Source of the DNA: Brevinema_A sp051647535
GTDB taxonomy: Bacteria; Spirochaetota; Brevinematia; Brevinematales; Brevinemataceae
Direction: 5' to 3'
DNA length: 64,000 nt
NCBI GenBank assembly: GCA_051647535.1
Contig: JBOFEA010000004.1
Location: 402,244-466,243, forward strand
The position numbers were made by a program, and so were the translations under genes. How positions within the stretch are numbered: position 1 is the first letter of the stretch; each line of letters starts with the position of its first letter. The notes under the pieces are model-generated. The model searched no databases, was not told the origin of the DNA, and saw only the letters and a program-made list of their open reading frames with translations. Below are positions 8,801-16,455 of the stretch, piece after piece.

Positions 8801-9893
8801 AATTCACGATATGCTACTAGCTTTAGAATATCAAAGATATTCGTATCCTGTACGTGTTGGATCAAATTTGAAAATTCATGCTCACTCTATTATTAATCGC
8901 GGTACAACAATAACAGAATTTGATCCTTATAATGAACTCTATGTATGTGAATACAACGGTTTTGTACGCTATGCAGAACAAGTTGTTGACGGTGAAACAG
9001 AAAAGGATAAGTCAATTCTTCTTATCACAGATGAAGAAGGAAAAGAATTAGAAAGATTTATGATTATTTCCGGAGTTTCTTTGGCTGTTGAAGAAGGATC
9101 CTATGTGAAAGCTGGTGATACTATTGCACGTCGTCCTATGGCGAAGAGAAGAACAAAAGATATTATCGGAGGTCTTCCTCGTGTTACCGAACTGTTTGAA
9201 TCACGCCAACCTAAAAATGTTGCTGTTGTTGCATTGTGTGCAGGTCTTGTAGAAAATATTAATCTGAAAAAAGGTAAATATACGATTGTTGTGCGTACCA
9301 ACAGCGGTAGAATATTTAATCATGTTGTAGTATCCGGAAAAAATATTTATGTTCGTATCGGAGATAGGGTAGAAGCTGGAGAACCGCTTTGTGACGGAAT
9401 TGTAAGTCCTCATGATATTTTAAGAGTTTTGGGGCAAAATGCAGTGGAACAATTCTTATTAGAAGAAATTCAAGCTGTTTATCGTCTTCAAGGTGTGGAA
9501 ATTAATGAAAAGCATATTTCTATTATTATCCGCCAAATGTTAAGAAAGGTAGAGATTATCGATCCTGCTGATACAGAATTTATTACAGGTCAGATTATTG
9601 ATCGTCAAATTTTCCAAAAAGAAAATAATAATGTAGTATCTCAAGGTGGACAAGCTGCAAAAGCACGACCTATTCTGATGGGATTAACGAAAGTAGCACT
9701 TGTGACTGAGAGTTTTCTTTCAGCAGCGTCTTTCCAAGAAACTCCAAAAGTATTATCAGGTGCAGCATTAAGAGGTGCAGTTGATCATTTACAGGGATTG
9801 AAGGAAAATCTTGTAATTGGGCAGTTAATTCCTGCTGGAACGGGAATTAAGCATTATGAATCATTAAAAATTATAGGAAAACGAAATCTTTAA
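5805..9893 (+). CDS. rpoC: DNA-directed RNA polymerase beta' subunit
   Basis: The 1362-residue beta' subunit carries the catalytic magnesium loop NADFDGDQM (Asp448, Asp450, Asp452). The N-terminal zinc ribbon is formed by Cys60, Cys62, Cys75 and Cys78 (CSCGKFR...CDRCG). The second zinc site (CGTLRY...CEAEQGVCSKC) and the bridge/trigger region (GEAVGIIAAESIGQPGTQLT, TMRTFHIGGTA) follow. The protein ends in the usual short C-terminal tail and is followed at once by a strong terminator, so rpoC is the last gene of the L11-beta transcription unit. Length and order are normal for the family. Confidence 0.98.
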   Translation: MKGMQGFGSISVNLASSDLIRSLSHGEVLKPETINYRTLRAEKDGLFCERIFGPTKDYECSCGKFRSIRYKGIICDRCGVEVTESKVRRYRTGHIELVAPVAHIWYYRIIPSKIAILLDVAPSSIQSILYFEKYIVIDPGETDLAANQVLSDEEYDEYRDRYKEAFTAGSGAGAVRQILRNLDLDSLADELRAANEYQNKSDKKVIKRLELVEELRKSKNKPEWIILDAVPVVPPDLRPMVPLDGGRFATSDINDLYRRLINRNNRLKKLKSVNAPDIIIKNEMRMVQDAADSLFDNSRRAHPVTGGGDRPLKSLSDILKGKQGRFRQNLLGKRVDYSGRSVIIVGPNLKLHQCGLPKQMALELFKPFVMRGLVEREFVSNIKAAKHLIEVEHERVWEVLEDVVRDHPVLLNRAPTLHRLGIQAFEPILVEEKAIQLHPLVCHAYNADFDGDQMAVHVPISSEAQIEAWLLMLSSRNLLNPANGHPVVYPTQDMVLGIYYLTKPKLHKPEKLKKFDSYAELIFTVDNRILGYEDWILYKMDDEWVETTIGRVIFNQVIPEKLGFINDTLNSKRVEKTIADCYKIYGIKETAYLVDDLKNMGYSHATKVGVTISISDVKIPQEKYEIVAKTEKEVQKIEDNARRGLITYEEKYNQVIDLWASANERIKKLVETRLRESDDGFNALYVMMDSGARGSREQIRQLSGMRGLMAKPSGEILEMAIRSNFKEGLSVLEYFISSHGARKGLADTALKTADAGYLTRKLVDIAQDVVIIEHDCGTLRYMELEAVRQGEEIIKTLSERCLGRVSAVDIFDPRNGDLIVSANEIIDEEAVQKIEEADIDKIRIRSVLTCEAEQGVCSKCYGWDLSQLQKVNIGEAVGIIAAESIGQPGTQLTMRTFHIGGTAATSLEENQLSLSYDAYVLNIPENIVSRQGELGEERLVTRKGAVEVQKILVQIPVDTLQDPSEADRLDGMDVAAERTVAYLNTGEELRFGRRVIIRKIHDMLLALEYQRYSYPVRVGSNLKIHAHSIINRGTTITEFDPYNELYVCEYNGFVRYAEQVVDGETEKDKSILLITDEEGKELERFMIISGVSLAVEEGSYVKAGDTIARRPMAKRRTKDIIGGLPRVTELFESRQPKNVAVVALCAGLVENINLKKGKYTIVVRTNSGRIFNHVVVSGKNIYVRIGDRVEAGEPLCDGIVSPHDILRVLGQNAVEQFLLEEIQAVYRLQGVEINEKHISIIIRQMLRKVEIIDPADTEFITGQIIDRQIFQKENNNVVSQGGQAAKARPILMGLTKVALVTESFLSAASFQETPKVLSGAALRGAVDHLQGLKENLVIGQLIPAGTGIKHYESLKIIGKRNL

Positions 9894-9894
9894 G

Positions 9895-9927
9895 AAAAAA
9901 TATCTCCTTTATGGAGATATTTTTTTT
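9895..9927 (+). terminator. Rho-independent terminator after rpoC
   Basis: TATCTCC (9901-9907), loop TTTAT, GGAGATA (9913-9919) are flanked by an A-run and a T-run that extend the stem, giving a typical intrinsic terminator 2 nt after the rpoC stop. It separates the beta operon from the str operon. Confidence 0.9.
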
Positions 9928-9962
9928 GTAGAATGAAAATCGTAAAATATGAACTATAAATA

Positions 9963-9991
9963 TTGACATTATTCAAAAAAAATGATACAAT
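9963..9991 (+). promoter_or_regulatory. Sigma70-type promoter for the str/S10 block
   Basis: TTGACA (9963-9968) and TACAAT (9986-9991) are separated by 17 bp, with an A-rich spacer. It lies just after the rpoC terminator and about 290 nt upstream of rpsL, so it should start the rpsL-rpsG-fusA-tuf and downstream r-protein transcript with a long structured leader. Confidence 0.85.
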
Positions 9992-10054
9992 AATTAGAAA
10001 TCAGTAGAAATTACCATTAATAAAATATATTTATTCATTTCTTATCACGTATTT

Positions 10055-10123
10055 CTCTTAAAGATAAATTCCGGCAATGTCTTTTAAGAGTTGTGAAAAT
10101 ATCGCTCCGGAACTTTGATCTTT
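10055..10123 (+). promoter_or_regulatory. Leader with two mutually exclusive stems (candidate cis-regulator)
   Basis: Two inverted repeats share bases 10060-10064. Stem A pairs CTCTTAAAGA (10055-10064) with TCTTTTAAGAG (10080-10090), with one bulge. Stem B pairs AAAGATAAATTCCGG (10060-10074) with 10107-10123 (CCGGAA, TTT, ATCTTT, two single-base bulges), 15 bp in all. They cannot both form completely, the pattern expected of an attenuator or protein/metabolite-responsive leader. The rest of the 9992-10279 leader is AT-rich with no gene that I can see. Confidence 0.55.
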
Positions 10124-10279
10124 ATTATTGAGGAAATATTTTATTCTGTGTTTTTTGTCTTTTATTCATATTGGGTATTAAGGCAGTTTTATTTTTATGA
10201 TTTATAATGTCCAATACTATAATGTGGATAATGAATTTTTTTAAAATGAATTTTATTCAAGAAAAAGAGGTTATACCTA

Positions 10280-10654
10280 ATGCCAACAATTAATCAATTA
10301 GTTAGATTTGGTCGTAAAACAGTTGAGAGAAAAACCAAATCTCCAGCTCTTCGTGCTAATCCTCAAAAAAGAGGGGTTTGTGTTCGTGTGACTACTATGA
10401 CGCCTAAAAAACCTAACTCAGCTCTCCGTAAAATTGCTCGTATACGTTTGACAACCGGTGTTGAAGTTACGGCTTATATTCCAGGTATCGGACACAATTT
10501 ACAGGAACACTCTGTTGTTCTTATTCGTGGTGGACGTGTAAAAGATCTTCCCGGTGTAAGGTATCATATTATTCGTGGAACATTGGATTCTATGGGTGTA
10601 GATAAGAGAAAGCAAGGACGTTCCAAATATGGATCTAAACGTCCTAAAAATTAG
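10280..10654 (+). CDS. rpsL: 30S ribosomal protein S12
   Basis: S12 sits at the decoding centre and controls translational accuracy. The 124 residues match the family's normal length. The TTMTPKKPNSALRK loop contains the lysines (43-44) where streptomycin-resistance substitutions occur, both wild type, and GGRVKDLPGVRYHI follows with the second accuracy loop. The ATG follows AAAGAGGTTATACCTA. It is the first gene after the leader, so it would be the primary target of any control exerted there. Confidence 0.98.
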   Translation: MPTINQLVRFGRKTVERKTKSPALRANPQKRGVCVRVTTMTPKKPNSALRKIARIRLTTGVEVTAYIPGIGHNLQEHSVVLIRGGRVKDLPGVRYHIIRGTLDSMGVDKRKQGRSKYGSKRPKN

Positions 10655-10683
10655 TTTTTAAGAAAATAACGTTAATTTGAGAA

Positions 10684-10733
10684 TTTCTGAGTAAACAGTA
10701 AGTGCTGTTGAAGAAATTTGCTGATTAGCAAAT
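10684..10733 (+). promoter_or_regulatory. rpsL-rpsG intercistronic hairpins (possible S7 target)
   Basis: TTTCT/AGAAA (10684-10688, 10712-10716) encloses AACAG/CTGTT (10694-10698, 10705-10709). An adjacent perfect stem is ATTTGCT (10716-10722), loop GATT, AGCAAAT (10727-10733), ending just before the rpsG ribosome-binding site. In E. coli S7 represses the str operon by binding this intercistronic region; whether S7 binds here is inference. Confidence 0.5.
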
Positions 10734-10750
10734 CGCAGAAAGAGGAATTT

Positions 10751-11224
10751 ATGCCACGAAAAAAAGCAAAAGGGCATTTCCGTCCCCTTCTTCCCGACGG
10801 AAAGTATAATAGTGTATTGGTTACGAAATTAGTTAATCGCATTATGTTAGATGGTAAAAAAAGTGTGGCTACAGCTATAGTTTATAACGCTATGGAATTT
10901 CTTGCAGAGAAATCACAGCAACCTGCTTTAGAAGCTTTAGAAGTAGCTATTAATAATATTAAACCTCCTATTGAGGTTCGTTCCAGAAGAGTCGGAGGAG
11001 CTACTTATCAAGTTCCTGTTGATGTTAGACCTGAACGTCAGTTGGCATTAGCGTTAAGATGGCTAGCTGATTTTTCTCGAAAAAGACGAGAACACTCAAT
11101 GGAAGAAAAATTAGGAAAAGAATTGTTTGATGCGTTTAATAATGGTGGTTCTACTATTAAAAAACGTGTTGATACCCTTAAAATGGCAGAAGCTAACCGT
11201 GCATTTGCTCATTATAAATGGTAG
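10751..11224 (+). CDS. rpsG: 30S ribosomal protein S7
   Basis: S7 nucleates assembly of the 30S head and contacts the E site. I start it at the ATG after AGAGGAATTT, giving MPRKKAKGHF and 157 residues, the usual length; an upstream in-frame start would lie in the intercistronic hairpin and add an unrelated sequence. Conserved blocks include VTKLVNRIMLDGKKSVA, EVRSRRVGGATYQVPVDVR and NGGSTIKKRVDTLKMAEANR with the C-terminal FAHYKW. It is followed 19 nt later by fusA. Confidence 0.97.
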   Translation: MPRKKAKGHFRPLLPDGKYNSVLVTKLVNRIMLDGKKSVATAIVYNAMEFLAEKSQQPALEALEVAINNIKPPIEVRSRRVGGATYQVPVDVRPERQLALALRWLADFSRKRREHSMEEKLGKELFDAFNNGGSTIKKRVDTLKMAEANRAFAHYKW

Positions 11225-11243
11225 TTGTTAAAGAGGTTTAAAA

Positions 11244-13310
11244 ATGGCTGAGAAAAAGTTTGCCAAAAATAAATTAAGAAATATTGGTATTGCCGCTCAT
11301 ATTGATGCTGGTAAAACCACTATTACAGAAAGAATTTTGTTCTTCACAGGTAAAACCCATAAAATTGGTGAAACTCATGAAGGTGCTTCTGAAATGGACT
11401 GGATGGAACAAGAAAAAGAACGTGGAATTACTATTACCAGTGCTGCAACAACATGTTATTGGGATGATATTAAGATTAATATTATTGATACACCTGGTCA
11501 CGTGGATTTTACAGCTGAAGTAGAGCGTTCATTAAGAGTTCTTGATGGAGCTGTTGCTGTTTTTGACGTTGCTGCTGGTGTTGAACCTCAATCCGAAACA
11601 GTATGGCGTCAGGCTAACAAATATAATGTACCTCGTCTTGCTTTTATGAACAAAATGGATAAAATGGGTGCTGACTTTATGATGTCTGTCGAATCCATGA
11701 GTCAAAAACTTGGTGTTAAAGGAACTCCTGTTCAACTTCCTATTGGTGCTGAAAACGAATTCAAAGGTGTTATTGATCTTGTTGAAATGAGAGCTCTTAT
11801 TTGGGATGACAGCGATGACAACTTACAGTACAAAGTTTCTGAAATTCCTGAAAATATGAAAGATGATGCTGAATTATGGCATCATAATTTAGTGGAAGTT
11901 ATTGCAGAAGCTAATGACGAATTTATGACCAAATTTTTGGAAGGAGAAGATCTTACTCCTCAAGAAATTCAAGCAGGTATTCGTACTATGACTATTGATG
12001 GTCGTATGTATCCTGTATTCTGCGGAGCTGCTCTTAAAAATAAAGGTATACAGCCTTTGTTGGATGGTGTACGTGATTATCTTCCTTCTCCTGTAGATAT
12101 TCCTCCTATGGTAGGGGTGACTCCTAATGGGGAAGAGCAAATTCGAAAACCTGAAGATAGTGAACCTTTATCAATGCTTGCTTTCAAAGTTATGGTAGAT
12201 CCTTATATTGGTAAATTAGTATTTGTTCGTATTTATTCGGGTATTCTTGAAAAAGGTTCTTATGTATATAATGTAAATAAGGATAAAAAAGAACGTATTT
12301 CCCGTATTATGAGAATGCATGCTAATAAAAGAGAAGAAGTTGATTTTGCTGTAGCCGGAGATATCGTTGGTATTGCAGGTATGAAAGATACTATTACAGG
12401 TGATAGTGTGACTATTGAAAATGCTCCATTATTTTTGGAAGCAATTGATTTTCCAGAACCAGTTATTGCAGTATCAATTGAACCTAAAACTAAAGATGAT
12501 GTTGATAAATTAGGTGAAAGTTTACGCAAACTTCAAGATGAAGATCCTACATTCCGTGTATCAACAAATGAAGAAACTGGACAAACTATTATTGCAGGTA
12601 TGGGTGAACTTCATTTAGAAATTCTTTGTGATCGCTTAAAAAGAGAGCATAAGGTTGAAGTAAATATTGGTAAACCTCAAGTTGCATATAGAGAAACCAT
12701 TACCGGTAAAGCTAATGAAGACTTTAAATATGCAAAACAATCTGGTGGTAAAGGTCAATATGGACATGTTGTTATTGAAATTGAACCGTCAGAAGTTGGT
12801 GCAGGATTTGTCTTTGTTGACGATATTAAGGGTGGTAAAATTCCTAAAGAGTATATCCCTGCTGTTGAGAAAGGTTGTTTTGAAGCTTTATCAAGCGGTG
12901 TAATAGCTGGATATCCTGTTGTTGATATTAAAGTAAGACTTTATGAAGGATCTTACCATGATGTTGACTCATCTGAATTAGCCTTTAAATTGGCTGGATC
13001 TATGGCAATGAAAGCTGCTATTCAAAAAGCTACTCCAATTCTCTTAGAACCTATGATGAGAGTCGTTACTGTTGCTCCGGACGGATATGAAGGTTCTGTA
13101 ATGGGTGACTTGTCCGGTCGTCGTGCTAAGATTACAGGTACAGAATCTAAACATGGAGCGAAGGAAATCGAATGTTTTGTTCCTTTAGGTGAAATGTTTG
13201 GATATGCAACTGATCTAAGATCAATGACTCAAGGTCGAGGAACTTATTCGATGGAATTTGCTCACTATGAGCCACTTCCTAAGAATCTTTGGGAAACATT
13301 AAAAGGTTAA
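11244..13310 (+). CDS. fusA: Elongation factor G
   Basis: EF-G is the GTPase that drives ribosomal translocation. At 688 residues it has the normal five-domain length. The G domain shows NIGIAAHIDAGKTTITERIL (P-loop), ERGITITSAAT (switch II region), DTPGHVDFTAEVERSLRVLD and the NKMD specificity motif; later domains show the TGEL-equivalent GMGELHLEI and the C-terminal domain III-V segments. An AGAGGTTTAAAA ribosome-binding site precedes the ATG. As is usual, it sits between rpsG and tuf, which supports the canonical rather than a paralogous EF-G identity. Confidence 0.97.
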   Translation: MAEKKFAKNKLRNIGIAAHIDAGKTTITERILFFTGKTHKIGETHEGASEMDWMEQEKERGITITSAATTCYWDDIKINIIDTPGHVDFTAEVERSLRVLDGAVAVFDVAAGVEPQSETVWRQANKYNVPRLAFMNKMDKMGADFMMSVESMSQKLGVKGTPVQLPIGAENEFKGVIDLVEMRALIWDDSDDNLQYKVSEIPENMKDDAELWHHNLVEVIAEANDEFMTKFLEGEDLTPQEIQAGIRTMTIDGRMYPVFCGAALKNKGIQPLLDGVRDYLPSPVDIPPMVGVTPNGEEQIRKPEDSEPLSMLAFKVMVDPYIGKLVFVRIYSGILEKGSYVYNVNKDKKERISRIMRMHANKREEVDFAVAGDIVGIAGMKDTITGDSVTIENAPLFLEAIDFPEPVIAVSIEPKTKDDVDKLGESLRKLQDEDPTFRVSTNEETGQTIIAGMGELHLEILCDRLKREHKVEVNIGKPQVAYRETITGKANEDFKYAKQSGGKGQYGHVVIEIEPSEVGAGFVFVDDIKGGKIPKEYIPAVEKGCFEALSSGVIAGYPVVDIKVRLYEGSYHDVDSSELAFKLAGSMAMKAAIQKATPILLEPMMRVVTVAPDGYEGSVMGDLSGRRAKITGTESKHGAKEIECFVPLGEMFGYATDLRSMTQGRGTYSMEFAHYEPLPKNLWETLKG

Positions 13311-13320
13311 TAATAAAGTC

Positions 13321-13345
13321 ATTTATTTCATTTTTTGAAGTAAAT
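13321..13345 (+). promoter_or_regulatory. Hairpin between fusA and tuf
   Basis: ATTTATTTCA (13321-13330), loop of five T, TGAAGTAAAT (13336-13345) form a 10-bp stem with one G-U pair. It is followed by TATAATAC rather than a T-run. It may protect or process the abundant tuf mRNA; function inferred. Confidence 0.4.
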
Positions 13346-13391
13346 ATAATACAAAAAGAAAAAATTTTTGCCAAAAGGCTGGAGGATTTGA

Positions 13392-14570
13392 ATGGCTACA
13401 TTTGATCGTTCTTTACCTCACTTAAATGTGGGAACATTAGGTCACGTTGACCATGGAAAAACAACTTTAACATCTGCAATTACTACATATCTTGCTTCAA
13501 AAGGTAAAGCTGATGCTAAAAAATATGAAGAAATTGATGGTGCTCCTGAAGAAAAAGCTCGTGGAATCACTATTAATACTGCACACGTTGAATATGCTTC
13601 AGATAAAAGACACTATGCACACGTTGACTGTCCTGGACACGCAGACTATATTAAAAACATGATTACAGGTGCTGCACAAATGGACGGAGCTGTTCTCGTT
13701 GTTGCTGCTACAGACGGTGTTATGCCTCAAACTCGCGAACACGTTTTGTTAGCACGTCAGGTTAACGTTCCTTCTATTATGGTATTTATCAATAAAGTTG
13801 ATCTTATTGATGCTGCTGATGCAGAATTAATTGATCTTGTTGAAATGGATGTTCGTGAATTATTAAGTTCTTATGATTTTCCTGGTGATGATGTACCTGT
13901 TATTCGTGGATCTGCTCGTGGAGCTCTTGAAGATGGTAAAACTGAATGTATTCAAGAACTTGTTGATGCAATGGATGAATATTTCCCTGAACCAGTTCGT
14001 GAATTAGATAAACCTTTCCTTATGCCTGTTGAAGATGTATTTTCAATTTCTGGACGTGGAACTGTTGTGACAGGACGTATTGAACGTGGTGTTATTAAAG
14101 TTCAAGACGAAGTTGAAATTATTGGTTATGAAGATACTCAAAAATCAGTATGTACTGGTGTTGAAATGTTTCGTAAACAATTAGATCGTGGTGAAGCTGG
14201 AGATAATGCTGGTATTCTACTTCGTGGTATTGATAAAGATTCTGTACGTCGTGGTATGGTTCTTGCTAAACCTAAATCAATTACTCCTCATAAAACATTC
14301 AAAGCTGAAGTTTATGTTCTTAAAGCTGAAGAAGGTGGACGTAAAACTCCTTTCCATAAAGGATACAGACCTCAGTTTTATATCAGAACAGCTGACGTTA
14401 CTGGTAATATTGTAGATATTCAAGGTGCTGACATGGTAATGCCTGGTGATAACATTAATATGACTATCGAATTGATTGTGCCAATTGCTGTTGAGCAAGG
14501 AATGCGCTTTGCTATTCGTGAAGGTGGTAGAACTGTTGGAGCTGGTGTCGTTACAGAAGTTTTAGAGTAA
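13392..14570 (+). CDS. tuf: Elongation factor Tu
   Basis: EF-Tu delivers aminoacyl-tRNA to the ribosome. The 392-residue product has GHVDHGKTTL (P-loop), EEKARGITINTAHVEY (switch I/effector), DCPGHADYIKNMITGAAQMD, NKVD, and SARGALE motifs, then beta-barrel domains 2 and 3 (SGRGTVVTGRIERGVIKVQD, FAIREGGRTVGAGVVTEVLE). A GGCTGGAGG ribosome-binding site precedes the ATG. It is the last str gene and runs directly into rpsJ, joining the str and S10 operons. Only one tuf copy is seen in the window. Confidence 0.98.
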   Translation: MATFDRSLPHLNVGTLGHVDHGKTTLTSAITTYLASKGKADAKKYEEIDGAPEEKARGITINTAHVEYASDKRHYAHVDCPGHADYIKNMITGAAQMDGAVLVVAATDGVMPQTREHVLLARQVNVPSIMVFINKVDLIDAADAELIDLVEMDVRELLSSYDFPGDDVPVIRGSARGALEDGKTECIQELVDAMDEYFPEPVRELDKPFLMPVEDVFSISGRGTVVTGRIERGVIKVQDEVEIIGYEDTQKSVCTGVEMFRKQLDRGEAGDNAGILLRGIDKDSVRRGMVLAKPKSITPHKTFKAEVYVLKAEEGGRKTPFHKGYRPQFYIRTADVTGNIVDIQGADMVMPGDNINMTIELIVPIAVEQGMRFAIREGGRTVGAGVVTEVLE

Positions 14571-14583
14571 AGAGGTTCACATC

Positions 14584-14886
14584 GTGAATAGAATTAGAGT
14601 AAGACTAAAAGCTTATGATACTGCATTGATTGAACAATCTGCAGTGTCTATAGTCGAATCTGTAAAAAGTAAAGGAGGAAGAATAGCTGGTCCTATCTAT
14701 CTTCCTACTCATATAAAAAAATATACAGTATTGCGTTCTCCCCATGTAGATAAAAATTCTAGAGAACAATTTGAAGTGCGTACGCATAAAAGATTGATTG
14801 ATATTTTTGAACCTACAGCGGAGCTCATTAATGCTTTATCTGAACTTCAATTACCTGCAGGTGTTGAAGTTGAAATAAAGCAATAG
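14584..14886 (+). CDS. rpsJ: 30S ribosomal protein S10
   Basis: S10 is a 30S head protein and, as NusE, a transcription antitermination factor. The gene begins with GTG at 14584, 8 nt after AAGAGG, and encodes 100 residues of normal length: MNRIRVRLKAYDTALIEQSA, GPIYLPTHIKKYTVLRSPHV and the C-terminal LQLPAGVEVEIK. No alternative ATG gives a complete N terminus. It lies 13 nt after tuf with no leader, so classical L4-type control of a separate S10 leader does not seem possible at this junction. Confidence 0.97.
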   Translation: MNRIRVRLKAYDTALIEQSAVSIVESVKSKGGRIAGPIYLPTHIKKYTVLRSPHVDKNSREQFEVRTHKRLIDIFEPTAELINALSELQLPAGVEVEIKQ

Positions 14887-14905
14887 CAATTTATGAGGAT
14901 GTACA

Positions 14906-15511
14906 ATGAAGGCTAAGACCGTTGGAATTATCGGAAAAAAACTTGGGATGACTCAATTGTATGATGACAAAGGTGTACTTTGCGGAGTAACAGTTGTTGA
15001 TTTTTCTGATACAAATGTCCTAGGATTTCGAACATTAGAAAAAGATGGATATAATGCTGTTATTTTGGGATGCGGTTTCAAAACAGTTAAAAAGAAAGAC
15101 GAAGTAATTGAACAACCTAAATTTGTTTCTGAAATTCGTGTTGAAGATACGGCACTTTATCAAAATAATACTTATGAAGAAATTCTTGCATCTCTTAAAA
15201 AAGTAGATGTGTGTGGCATAATGAAAGGAAAGGGATTTCAAGGTGCTATGAAACGTTGGCATTTTGGTGGTGGACCTGCAAGTCATGGATCAAAGACTCA
15301 CCGTCGTGTTGGATCTATTGGTCAATGTACTTTCCCAGCTCGTGTTATTAAAGGAAAGAAAATGCCTGGACATATGGGAGCTGAAAAAGTCACTGTTCTT
15401 GGACAAAGACTTATTCGTGTTGATTACACAAGAAAGCTTCTTTTTATTGAAGGTTCTGTTCCCGGATCTAAGCAAAGCTATGTCACTGTTCGTGATGCGG
15501 TGAAGGGGTAA
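14906..15511 (+). CDS. rplC: 50S ribosomal protein L3
   Basis: L3 is an early 50S assembly protein whose extended loop reaches the peptidyl transferase centre. The 201 residues are near the usual 205-210. GIIGKKLGMTQLYDDKG opens the protein, and the loop region KGKGFQGAMKRWHFGGGPAS, GSIGQCTFPARVIKGKKMPG and RVDYTRKLLFIEGSVPGSK follow. The conserved Gln in GSIGQ is the site methylated by PrmB in enterobacteria. It lies 20 nt after rpsJ and 4 nt before rplD. Confidence 0.97.
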   Translation: MKAKTVGIIGKKLGMTQLYDDKGVLCGVTVVDFSDTNVLGFRTLEKDGYNAVILGCGFKTVKKKDEVIEQPKFVSEIRVEDTALYQNNTYEEILASLKKVDVCGIMKGKGFQGAMKRWHFGGGPASHGSKTHRRVGSIGQCTFPARVIKGKKMPGHMGAEKVTVLGQRLIRVDYTRKLLFIEGSVPGSKQSYVTVRDAVKG

Positions 15512-15514
15512 GAT

Positions 15515-16156
15515 ATGAAGTTTGATGTATTTAATGCAGATAAAAAAGTTCGAGAAGTTGAACTTTCACCAATTTGGGAAAATGCTTCTGGGAAATGTGT
15601 TCACCAAGTGATTGTTGCTCGTTTAGCGAATCAAAGACAAGGTACTGCTTCCACAAAAACCCGTGCTGAAGTCACAGGAACAGGTGCAAAACCTTTTCGT
15701 CAAAAAGGCTTGGGACGTGCTCGTCGTGGTTCTTACTATTCACCTTTGATTAGAGGCGGTGGTGTCACTTTCGGACCAAAACCTAGAGATTATTCCCAAC
15801 ATATTAATAAAAAGCAAAAAGCTAATGCATATATTTTTATTCTTGCAGAATTGTACAAAAAAGGTGCGTTAAAAGTTATTGAAAGTGTTGAATTAAAAGA
15901 TTCAAAGACTAAAAGTTTTCAACAGTTTTTAGCATCAAATTTTGAAACAGTTTCTGATAGAGTTGTAGTAGTTGATGCGGAATATAATCAACATGCATTG
16001 AGAGCTTGTTCAAATCTACCTAAAATATCATACTTTGGTGTGGAATTTATTGATATTCTTCCACTTTTCTATGCCAAGCAAGTATTAATTACCGAAGCAG
16101 CGCTTCGTAAATTTGATGAAAGATATACTGGTATGATTAAAATAGAGAGAGGTTAA
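15515..16156 (+). CDS. rplD: 50S ribosomal protein L4
   Basis: L4 lines the upper part of the exit tunnel. The 213 residues include the tunnel loop with RLANQRQGTASTKTRAEVTG and KPFRQKGLGRARRGSYYSPL, then GGVTFGPKPRDY. In E. coli L4 represses the S10 operon; here no S10 leader exists because the genes are fused to str. The ATG follows GGGGTAAGAT at the rplC stop, implying coupled translation. The gene order rpsJ-rplC-rplD-rplW-rplB is standard. Confidence 0.96.
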   Translation: MKFDVFNADKKVREVELSPIWENASGKCVHQVIVARLANQRQGTASTKTRAEVTGTGAKPFRQKGLGRARRGSYYSPLIRGGGVTFGPKPRDYSQHINKKQKANAYIFILAELYKKGALKVIESVELKDSKTKSFQQFLASNFETVSDRVVVVDAEYNQHALRACSNLPKISYFGVEFIDILPLFYAKQVLITEAALRKFDERYTGMIKIERG

Positions 16157-16158
16157 TC

Positions 16159-16446
16159 ATGACAGTAAGTGAGATTTTAGTTCGACCAATCTTAACAGAA
16201 AAAAGTTCTACTCTTGCACCGTTGAATAAATATGTATTTGAAGTTGCTATTAATGCAAATAAAATTCAAATTAAAAAAGCCGTAGAATCTTTTTATAATG
16301 TCGAAGTTGAAAAGGTAAATACTGTTGTTGTAAAACCTCGTCAAAAAAACTTTCGTACAAAAAAAATATCTCGTCCTGGATTTACTAAACGCTTTAAAAA
16401 AGCAATTGTAAGTGTAAAAAAAGGTACGATTGATTTTTTAAAATAG
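16159..16446 (+). CDS. rplW: 50S ribosomal protein L23
   Basis: L23 surrounds the tunnel exit and docks trigger factor and SRP. The 95-residue product carries ILVRPILTEKSSTLAPLNKY at the N terminus, the KIQIKKAVESFYNVEVEKVN central stretch and a basic C terminus. Its start is 2 nt after the rplD stop, with the ribosome-binding site GAGAGG inside the end of rplD. Length and position are normal. Confidence 0.95.
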   Translation: MTVSEILVRPILTEKSSTLAPLNKYVFEVAINANKIQIKKAVESFYNVEVEKVNTVVVKPRQKNFRTKKISRPGFTKRFKKAIVSVKKGTIDFLK

Positions 16447-16455
16447 AGGTTGATA

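Noticed and set aside
10203..10223. Two TATAAT sequences just upstream of rpsL as possible second promoters
   Set aside because: Neither has an acceptable -35 at 16-18 bp; in AT-rich DNA such hexamers occur by chance.
11284..11523. Secondary + strand reading frame inside fusA
   Set aside because: It is a shadow of fusA in another frame with no ribosome-binding site or recognisable domain.
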